Assembly: GCA_900553955.1 (NCBI GenBank)
Contig: USFO01000101.1
Coordinates: forward strand, 1 to 5,116
DNA: 5,116 nt
Reading direction: 5' to 3'
Source of the DNA: an uncultured Oscillospiraceae bacterium
GTDB lineage: Bacteria > Bacillota > Clostridia > Oscillospirales > Ruminococcaceae
In this document: in pieces, positions 1 through 5,116 of the stretch
Position numbering within the stretch: position 1 is the first letter of the stretch
Layout: the number at the start of each line of letters is the position of its first letter
The notes under the pieces: generated by a model
Database searches by the model: none
What the model was told of the DNA's origin: nothing
Seen by the model: only the letters and a program-made list of their open reading frames with translations
Made by a program: the position numbers and the translations under genes

Positions 1-70
1 AGTCGCGGTGTTTTAATCCCTTTTCACCGCGACAGCTCCCTCCTCAGAGGGAGCCAAGGCGGCTACCGCC
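1..70. repeat. Array of three perfect stem-loops, probable dispersed intergenic repeat
   Basis: Three stem-loops follow each other downstream of the glycosyltransferase stop. GTCGCGGTG (2-10) pairs with CACCGCGAC (25-33), a 9-bp stem with a 14-base loop. GCTCCCTC (35-42) pairs with GAGGGAGC (47-54), an 8-bp stem with a 4-base loop. GGCGG (58-62) pairs with CCGCC (66-70), with a 3-base loop. The GGCTCCCTC...GAGGGAGC style resembles palindromic intergenic repeats I associate with Clostridia genomes; this is recollection, not a search. On the minus strand no stem is followed by a U-run, so it is not a canonical terminator, though it could stabilise the 3' end of the transcript. Positions 71-112 show no further feature except a second GGGAGCC (95-101). 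The element may continue beyond the window edge. Confidence 0.6.
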
Positions 71-112
71 GCGCGCCACAGATTCAGTGCACAGGGGAGC
101 CGAGAAACGCTC

Positions 113-1357
113 TCATCCGTGCCTTCCTTCCGCAAGCTTTTCCACCGCCGCCAAGAACCCCTCCGCAAAGCCGTAAAAGCTGTGCTTTGCGGCGAAATCG
201 CCGCACGCCGCGCCAAGCAGGCGGCGGGTTTCGCCATCCGCCGCCGCAATGGCGGAAATCGCCGCGGCGATGCTTTCCGCATTCTCCGGCGCGGCAAGCA
301 CCGCACCGCCGCACTCCTTCACAAAGGCGGCGTTAGCCGCGGCGGCGGCAACCGTGGGCTTGCCCGCAGCAAACGCCCGAAGAAAATCCGCGTACTCTGC
401 GGCTGCGCCGCAAATTACGCTGCTTTCCGAGGCGAAAACCGCGTCCGCGGCGGAAAGCACAAATGGAATATCCTGCTCCGGCACGCCGTCATAAAAGCAG
501 ACGTTGTTCGCACCGCATTCGCGCGCGGCGCGGCGCAGCTCCGACTTGTATTCGCCGCCGCCCACGATGGCAAGTACGAATCGCCCGCCGATTTTGCCCG
601 CGGCGGTAATAAGCGCCGTCAGCGAAAGCCCCGGCACAAGCCGCCCGCAGAAGCAAAGCGTGAAAATTTCTCCGCCGGAAAACGCCGCGATGGAATCGTG
701 CGTAAAAACCGCTTCTTCCGATGGGGCGCTGCCCGAATAAATAGGTGGCGGCGCGATAAGACGCCCGCCGCAGTGGTCTTGCAGCAGTTTCGGGTAGTAA
801 CCGAACACTGCCGCTCGCTGCAATGAGCACGCCGATTTTCGCTTGAGCACCGTGAGTACGGGACTTGAGCACCGCACTTTGCCAAGCCGCCGGGATAGCT
901 CCGAAAATGAGCACGGCTCCGCCGCTATGAGCATCGCACCGGAAATTTCGGCAATTTTTTCTGCGGAAGCAGCGCAAAAAGGTGTAAATGAAGAAAATAT
1001 AACTGCGTCAGGCTTGAAAAGTCCGCAAATAACCGCGGCACTCTGCCGCAGAATACGGCAAAAGTTTGTGTATCGCGAAAAAGCAAAGCGGCGCTTGCCG
1101 CCTTTTCCCTCTACGGAAGCGGCAAGCGTGAGCACGCCGCCTTCGCCGGAATATTCAAAATGCCCCGGCGCGGCAGCTCCGTCCTCTGCTGCGGAAACCA
1201 TGAGCACGTTTTGAGCACGGGCGGCAAATGCCCGCGCCAGTTCGCGATTAAGCACACGGTGCTCGCGCTCAAGGCGCAAAAGCTCCGCTTTGCCAAAGGC
1301 TTTTGCACTGTTTTTATCAAAGGGCAAAAGCCCGTCGTCAATAATAAGTATGTTCAA
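113..1357 (-). CDS. Divergent GT-B-fold glycosyltransferase, family GT4-like
   Basis: This is a predicted sugar transferase of 414 residues, a usual size for GT4. Donor and acceptor cannot be read from the sequence. The N-terminal Rossmann half opens with MNILIIDDG, continues with RELARAFAARAQNVLMVSA (about 38-56) and has KPDAVIFSSFTPF (115-127), resembling WbuB/WcaI-type enzymes. The C-terminal donor half is clearer: FCGRLVPG (236-243), LAIVGGGEYKSEL (262-274), NNVCFYDGVPEQDIP (284-298), LSAADAVFAS (301-310), AAGKP (330-334) and ECGGAVLAAPENAESIAAAI (348-367). No signal peptide or membrane helix is evident, so the protein is probably cytoplasmic or membrane-peripheral. By hand alignment the usual donor-site Lys (or Gln) is L244, and the two Glu of E-x7-E are A319 and R327, so activity is uncertain. 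About a third of the last 104 residues are Ala, and the protein is rich in Cys. TTG was chosen as start because GGAGGT precedes it by 9 bases. The stop is TGA. The gene lies 79 bases after smc and may be co-transcribed. The fold is likely; the function is unknown. Confidence 0.82.
   Translation of the reverse strand: MNILIIDDGLLPFDKNSAKAFGKAELLRLEREHRVLNRELARAFAARAQNVLMVSAAEDGAAAPGHFEYSGEGGVLTLAASVEGKGGKRRFAFSRYTNFCRILRQSAAVICGLFKPDAVIFSSFTPFCAASAEKIAEISGAMLIAAEPCSFSELSRRLGKVRCSSPVLTVLKRKSACSLQRAAVFGYYPKLLQDHCGGRLIAPPPIYSGSAPSEEAVFTHDSIAAFSGGEIFTLCFCGRLVPGLSLTALITAAGKIGGRFVLAIVGGGEYKSELRRAARECGANNVCFYDGVPEQDIPFVLSAADAVFASESSVICGAAAEYADFLRAFAAGKPTVAAAAANAAFVKECGGAVLAAPENAESIAAAISAIAAADGETRRLLGAACGDFAAKHSFYGFAEGFLAAVEKLAEGRHG
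824..1218. repeat. Cluster of seven TGAGCAC heptamers inside the glycosyltransferase gene
   Basis: TGAGCAC (GTGCTCA in the coding sense) occurs exactly at 824, 844, 866, 908, 1129, 1201 and 1212. One-mismatch copies lie at 853 (TGAGTAC), 928 (TGAGCAT) and 1249 (TAAGCAC). Reading by eye I found no exact copy elsewhere in the window. The copies fall in different codon phases: some encode Val-Leu (GTG CTC A..), others Cys-Ser (TGC TCA). One repeated dipeptide therefore does not explain them. The first five, counting 928, start 20, 22, 42 and 20 bases apart, close to multiples of two helical turns. Function unknown; codon preference plus chance is possible. Confidence 0.45.
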
Positions 1358-1436
1358 AAAGCGCTTACCTCCGCCGATTCAGTATAATATCGGTGATATT
1401 TTTGCCGAAAAAGGCGGCAGCTATGCGATTTTGTGC
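1358..1436 (-). other. smc-to-glycosyltransferase spacer with inverted repeat and -10-like patch
   Basis: This 79-base spacer holds a 5-bp inverted repeat, CCGAT (1374-1378) and ATCGG (1389-1393), separated by 10 bases and ending one base before the Shine-Dalgarno. Inside it, AT-rich sequence reads TATTAT/TATACT on the minus strand (1381-1389), a possible -10 element. No TTGACA-like -35 is found at 16-18 bases from either reading, so a promoter here is weak. A small GCCG/CGGC stem (1404-1418) is followed on the minus strand by A residues, not T, so it is not an intrinsic terminator. Read-through from smc is the simplest interpretation. Confidence 0.4.
1367..1372 (-). promoter_or_regulatory. 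Ribosome binding site of the glycosyltransferase gene
   Basis: A full GGAGGT on the minus strand lies 9 bases before the TTG at 1355-1357. It supports the TTG start, which gives the expected beta-strand N-terminus NILIIDD. A strong site directly upstream means the gene can be translated independently of smc. Confidence 0.85.
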
Positions 1437-4400
1437 TTATTTTTCGATTTTGTCCACGTCGGAAAGGGCAAGCTCCAAGAGCTTTGAAACGCCATCCTCC
1501 TGCATTGTCACACCGTAAAGCCTGTCTGCGTGCTCCATGGTTCCCCGGCGGTGAGTTATGGCAATAAACTGGGTGTTCTCCGTCAGGCGAAGCAGGTAAT
1601 CCGCATAACGATCCACGTTCGCTTCGTCAAGGGCGGCTTCAATTTCATCGAGGATGCAGAACGGAGCGGGGCGAACCTTGAGTATGGCAAAGTAAATCGC
1701 AATTGCCACAAAGGTCTGCTCGCCGCCGGAAAGCGACGCCAAATTGTTGATGATTTTGCCCGGTGGCTGAACGGTAATCTCAATGCCGGATTCCAAAACA
1801 TTGTCCGGGTCGGTAAGGGTGAGCTTGCCTTCGCCGCCGCCGAAAAGCTCGCGGAAAACCACCGCAAAGTTCCCGGCAATTTGAGTAAATCTGTCAAGGA
1901 ATATGCTCCGCATCTGATTCATCAGGCTCTTGATAAGAGCGCGCAGCTCGTCGCGGGATTTTTCCGCATCGGTAATCTGCACTTTATAAAACTCATACCG
2001 CTCACTGACTTCTTTGTATTCCTCGATAGCGGAAAGGTTGACGGAGCCAAGGCTCTTTATTTTTCCGCGCAGCTCGTTCAGGCGGCGCTGCGCTTTCTGT
2101 GGCTCGGTGATTTCAATGGCAAGGCTCTCCGCCGTGCTGAAGGTGATGTCGTAATCATCCCAAAGCTGGCTGATGATGTCGTCATACTCCTTCTGCATTC
2201 CGGAAAGGCGGCCACGCGCCTTTTCAAGCTCGTTGGAAGCTTCCTGCCGGCGCTGAACAATGCCTTTCTGCGCTTCGCGCTCCGAAGAAGTGCGCTGCTC
2301 AAGCTCCTGCCGGCGGGCAAACAGAACGGTGACTTTGTTCTCAATTTCTTTGTTCTGTTTTTCAATTTCGGCACACTTTGCCTCAAAGGATTTGATTTTT
2401 TCCCTAAGTTCGGTGTTCTGCTTTTCCGCTTCCGCTTTTTGCCCGGAAAGGCTTGCGATTTTTTCCTCGCGGGTTTCGCGGTTTTGCAGAAGCTCGCCGA
2501 TTTTTTCTTCAAGGTGATTGATTTCACCGCGGATTCGGGTTTCTTCAACATCAAGGGCAGAGAGCTGTTTCGAAATGTCCGCTTCTTCCTCCGCCGCGGC
2601 TGCCTGAGCCTTGGCGATTTTCTCACTTTCGGAAACAAGCTCGTCTTTCGTTTTGCTGCTCTTTTCAAGCAGCACGGTGAATTCCTCTATGCGCTTTTCT
2701 GCGCCGGAAATGTCGTTTTGTAGCTTTTGACGCTGAGCTTCCGCTGTGCTTCCGGCGCTCTCTGCGTCGGAAAGCTGCATGCTGAGGCGCTTTTTCTCGC
2801 CCTCTGCGCGGATTCTGTCCTCGCTGACGGTGCGCAGTTCGCTTTCCGTAGCAAGGATATCGGCGTTAAGCGCGGATATATCCGCATTCAGGCGGCTGTA
2901 CTCATCATCGGTTGCGGAAAATTCTTTGTTTTTTGCGTCCGCTTTGGCGTAAAGCTCGTCAATTTCCTGCCTGCGGGAAAGAAGTCCCGCGGATTTTACG
3001 CTGGAACCGCCGGTAAGCGAGCCGCCCGCATTGACAAGCTGCCCGTCAAGGGTCACAATGCGGAATTTGTACCCGAACTTTTTCGCGATTGCAACGGCGC
3101 AGTCCAAATCCTCCGCCACGGCAATTCGCCCGAGAATGCTGCGCACAACGCCCTCATATTTTGCGTCATACTTAACAAGGTCACAGCCCACGCCGATGAA
3201 TCCTTCGCAGGCGGAAAGCCCGCGCTCCTCAAGGCGGCTGCCCCGCACGGAAGTAAGCGGCAGGAACGTAACTCTGCCGCGCCCCTGCTCCTTGAGCATT
3301 TTGATGGCGCGCTTCGCGGCGTCCTCGTCGGTGACGACAATGTTCTGTAAAGCGGCTGCTGCTGCGGTTTCTATGGCAAGGCTGTATTTGCTTTCGACGG
3401 AAAGAATTTTAGAAACCGGCTCCAAAATTCCGCGAAGATTGCCTGCGGCGCCCCGGTCGAGCACGAATTTCACGCTCTGACCGAAGCCCTCCATGCTGCG
3501 CTCCATATTCTGGAGCACCTCCGCGCGCTGGGCAAAGGCATTTGCTTCTTTTGCGATTTTGTTCCGCCGCTCGTTCAGGGCGGCAAGCTTTTCTGCAAAG
3601 ATTTTTTGCTTCATGCCTATGCCGTTTTTGCTGTTATTAAGGCCTTCCGCTCTGTCGTCAAGCTCTTCAAGGAAAGCGTTTGTTTCCGCAAGCTCTTTTT
3701 TGTATTCCAAAGCGGCCTTCGCTTTTTCCTTTGCAGAACCGGAAAGCTGTTCGATTCGCTCGTTATACTGAGAAATATCGCCCTTTGCGGTGGCAAGCAC
3801 AACCTCTATGTGGCTGATTTCGCCGTTCGCAACTCTAAGCGCCTCTGCGTTTTTTGCCGCTTTTGCGGCAAAATCGCCCTTACGCAGCAGAATGTCGCTT
3901 TGCGCGGCGGAAAGAATGCCGCGCTTTTCCCCAAGGACGGAAAGCTCGCCGCCCTTTGCGGAAAGGTCGCGCTGTCTTTCTGCAATGTCGTTTTCGCTTT
4001 CGCTGCCGGAAGCTGAAAGCTCCGCAATTTCTTTGCCGAAAGCATCTATGCTTTTGCAGTTATGTTCAATGTTGTTTTCACAGACCGCCTGTTGCTTCTG
4101 CATATCTGCGATGGAATCCTTGTTTGCGTTAGCTTCGTTGCGGTGCTTTTCAACAGAAATTTCCGTCTCGCGGATTTTATCTTCAATAGCGCTCATGCGC
4201 TCCTCGGCTTTGTTATAATCATTGTCGAGAGCGTCGTATTCCGCTTGCTTTACGGAAATTGCGCCGTTTTGTTCCGCAAGCTGAGATTTGAGATAGTGCA
4301 GGCGGCGCATCCAAAGAGAAATTTCAAGGGTTTTCTTTTCGTCGGAAAGCTCGATGAACTTTTTCGCTTTTTCGGACTGCTCCAAAAGCGGACCGACCCG

Positions 4401-5000
4401 GATTTCAAGCTCGCCGAGGATGTCCCGTAGGCGCAGCAGGTTGTCGTCCGCTTTAGTAAGGCTGCGTTCGGCTTCCTCCTTGCGATAGCGGAACTTTGAA
4501 ATGCCGGAAGCCTCCTCAAAAATCTCGCGGCGCTGGTTCGGGCGCGCACCGACGATTTCGGAAATTTTGCCCTGCCCGATAAGGGAATATCCGTCCCTGC
4601 CGAGACCGGTATCCATAAACAGCTCGTTCACGTCTTTAAGGCGGCACACCTTTTCGCAGATACGGTATTCGCTTTCGCCGTTTCGATAGTATTTTCTGGC
4701 GATAATGACCTCGTCGTTATCTACCGGAAGACTTCTGTCGGCATTGTCAAGACAAAGGCGCACTTCCGCAAAGCCGTGAGCATGGCGCAGGGCGGTTCCG
4801 TTAAAAATAACGTCCTCCATTTTTGCGCCGCGAAGCGCCTTTGTGGACTGCTCGCCCAAAACCCAGCGCACCGCGTCGCTGATATTGCTTTTTCCGCTTC
4901 CGTTCGGACCCACTACGGCGGTCATGCCGCGTCCGAAGTTCAGGCGGGTTTTATCGGGAAATGATTTGAAGCCCTGAAGCTCAAGATATTTTAGAAACAA
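1437..5000 (-). CDS. smc: Chromosome segregation/condensation ATPase SMC, complete
   Basis: SMC is the ATPase core of bacterial condensin. Two copies dimerise through the hinge, join ScpA and ScpB, and compact and segregate the nucleoid. The 1187 residues match the usual length of about 1,190. The N-terminal head has Walker A GPNGSGKS (31-38), the R-loop region LRGAKMED (56-63) and the Q-loop SLIGQGK (Q143). Long Glu/Lys/Ala-rich coiled coils run from about 170 to 500 and 675 to 1035. Between them lies the hinge (about 505-670), ending in the glycine motif GGSLTGG (659-665). The C-terminal head has signature LSGGEQ (1090-1095), Walker B FCILDE (D1118, catalytic E1119), D-loop ALDEAN and switch H1150. 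All ATPase motifs are intact. The start is TTG: a GAGGAAG site lies 7 bases upstream, an in-frame TAA lies at 5025-5027, and MFLKYLELQGFKSF is the typical SMC N-terminus. The next Met (26) would remove the first strands of the head. The stop is TAA. Confidence 0.97.
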   Translation of the reverse strand: MFLKYLELQGFKSFPDKTRLNFGRGMTAVVGPNGSGKSNISDAVRWVLGEQSTKALRGAKMEDVIFNGTALRHAHGFAEVRLCLDNADRSLPVDNDEVIIARKYYRNGESEYRICEKVCRLKDVNELFMDTGLGRDGYSLIGQGKISEIVGARPNQRREIFEEASGISKFRYRKEEAERSLTKADDNLLRLRDILGELEIRVGPLLEQSEKAKKFIELSDEKKTLEISLWMRRLHYLKSQLAEQNGAISVKQAEYDALDNDYNKAEERMSAIEDKIRETEISVEKHRNEANANKDSIADMQKQQAVCENNIEHNCKSIDAFGKEIAELSASGSESENDIAERQRDLSAKGGELSVLGEKRGILSAAQSDILLRKGDFAAKAAKNAEALRVANGEISHIEVVLATAKGDISQYNERIEQLSGSAKEKAKAALEYKKELAETNAFLEELDDRAEGLNNSKNGIGMKQKIFAEKLAALNERRNKIAKEANAFAQRAEVLQNMERSMEGFGQSVKFVLDRGAAGNLRGILEPVSKILSVESKYSLAIETAAAAALQNIVVTDEDAAKRAIKMLKEQGRGRVTFLPLTSVRGSRLEERGLSACEGFIGVGCDLVKYDAKYEGVVRSILGRIAVAEDLDCAVAIAKKFGYKFRIVTLDGQLVNAGGSLTGGSSVKSAGLLSRRQEIDELYAKADAKNKEFSATDDEYSRLNADISALNADILATESELRTVSEDRIRAEGEKKRLSMQLSDAESAGSTAEAQRQKLQNDISGAEKRIEEFTVLLEKSSKTKDELVSESEKIAKAQAAAAEEEADISKQLSALDVEETRIRGEINHLEEKIGELLQNRETREEKIASLSGQKAEAEKQNTELREKIKSFEAKCAEIEKQNKEIENKVTVLFARRQELEQRTSSEREAQKGIVQRRQEASNELEKARGRLSGMQKEYDDIISQLWDDYDITFSTAESLAIEITEPQKAQRRLNELRGKIKSLGSVNLSAIEEYKEVSERYEFYKVQITDAEKSRDELRALIKSLMNQMRSIFLDRFTQIAGNFAVVFRELFGGGEGKLTLTDPDNVLESGIEITVQPPGKIINNLASLSGGEQTFVAIAIYFAILKVRPAPFCILDEIEAALDEANVDRYADYLLRLTENTQFIAITHRRGTMEHADRLYGVTMQEDGVSKLLELALSDVDKIEK

Positions 5001-5007
5001 TTTGTCA

Positions 5008-5014
5008 CTTCCTC
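5008..5014 (-). promoter_or_regulatory. Ribosome binding site of smc
   Basis: On the minus strand GAGGAAG lies 7 bases upstream of the TTG at 4998-5000. It is the only good purine-rich site here and decides the non-ATG start, because an in-frame stop at 5025-5027 excludes any earlier start. A GTG lies within the spacer but is out of frame with smc. Confidence 0.8.
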
Positions 5015-5040
5015 GGGATGAATTTTAAGTTGTGTTCGCG

Positions 5041-5116
5041 CACTGCGGCTGCGGTGAGGGAACTCGGCTCCCTCGCCGTTAGCCGCTCGTGCTTCGGCTA
5101 TTCGCTCTCGCACTTG
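5041..5116. repeat. Stem-loop-rich DNA upstream of smc, possible intergenic repeat
   Basis: Read on the plus strand, GCGGTGAGGGA (5051-5061) pairs with TCCCTCGCCGT (5069-5079), an 11-bp stem with two G-U pairs and a 7-base loop. TAGCCG (5080-5085) then pairs with CGGCTA (5095-5100) around a 9-base loop. The 10-mer CTCGGCTCCC (5063-5072) recurs in reverse complement at 95-104, at the other edge, suggesting related repeat families. One minus-strand frame stays open from the edge to a TAA at 4991-4993, overlapping the smc start by 10 bases, but its translation looks low-complexity (rich in Arg and Ala) and is not recognisable, so I do not call a gene. A usual upstream neighbour such as rnc cannot be confirmed. 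Confidence 0.45.

Noticed and set aside
1..33. 9-bp stem as an intrinsic terminator of the glycosyltransferase transcript
   Set aside because: In the direction of transcription no T-run follows the stem inside the window. The only homopolymer runs are in the loop, and they are A on the transcript strand.
119..826. Plus-strand open frame of 235 codons antisense to the glycosyltransferase
   Set aside because: It is an Arg/Ala-rich translation typical of the opposite strand of GC-rich coding DNA. The minus-strand frame has clear GT4 motifs and a strong ribosome site.
824..934. Heptamer cluster as a CRISPR-like array
   Set aside because: The repeat unit is only 7 bases, spacing is about 20 bases, and the cluster lies within an intact protein-coding frame.
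489..977. Possible frameshifted or second coding frame within the glycosyltransferase (162 codons, minus strand)
   Set aside because: The 414-codon frame is continuous and carries the family motifs through this whole stretch. The alternative frame has none and is Arg-rich.
1404..1418. Candidate terminator between smc and the glycosyltransferase
   Set aside because: The stem is only 4 bp and on the minus strand is followed by A residues. The T-run lies in the loop.
1530..2723. Plus-strand open frame of 397 codons antisense to smc
   Set aside because: It lies fully inside the well-supported smc coil and head coding sequence. Its translation is a low-complexity Phe/Leu/Arg-rich mirror of Glu/Lys-rich codons, with no recognisable domain.
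5022..5027. TAAAAT as a -10 element for smc
   Set aside because: No -35-like hexamer lies 16-18 bases upstream, where the sequence is GC-rich stem-loop DNA. The transcript leader would be only about 15 bases.

Overview
The window carries two genes, both on the minus strand, with short structured intergenic DNA at each edge. The main gene (1437-5000) is a complete smc, the condensin-type chromosome structural maintenance ATPase. Its C-terminal ABC half has the form common in Clostridia-type SMCs (LSGGEQ followed by FVAIAIYFAI, then ITHRRGTM and LYGVTMQE). That, the purine-rich Shine-Dalgarno sites, the UUG starts and the mixed base composition suggest a Clostridia/Oscillospirales-like Firmicute, probably a gut or other anaerobic lineage. 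This taxonomic reading is inference.

Layout from the right edge, in the direction of transcription: 5041-5116 is stem-loop-rich DNA that I read as non-coding or repeat-derived. It is followed by a Shine-Dalgarno at 5008-5014 and smc from a TTG start at 5000. A 79-base spacer (1358-1436) holds a short inverted repeat, an AT-rich -10-like patch and a strong Shine-Dalgarno. It leads into a second TTG-started gene (113-1357), a divergent GT-B-fold glycosyltransferase related to family GT4 that seems to lack several of the family's usual substrate-binding residues. Beyond its stop, positions 1-70 hold three closely spaced perfect stem-loops that look like a dispersed intergenic repeat.

The two genes could form one transcript, since they share a strand, lie 79 bases apart and have no convincing terminator between them. 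There is no evident functional link. SMC compacts and segregates the chromosome with ScpA and ScpB, while the downstream protein looks like a cytoplasmic or membrane-peripheral sugar transferase. The usual rnc-smc-ftsY order is not seen downstream, and upstream the window ends too soon to tell. No RNA gene, CRISPR array, insertion sequence or prophage gene is visible. I see no strong case for a new biological system. The observations most worth a second look are the degenerate active site of the glycosyltransferase, a cluster of seven identical heptamers inside that gene, and the stem-loop arrays at the two edges.
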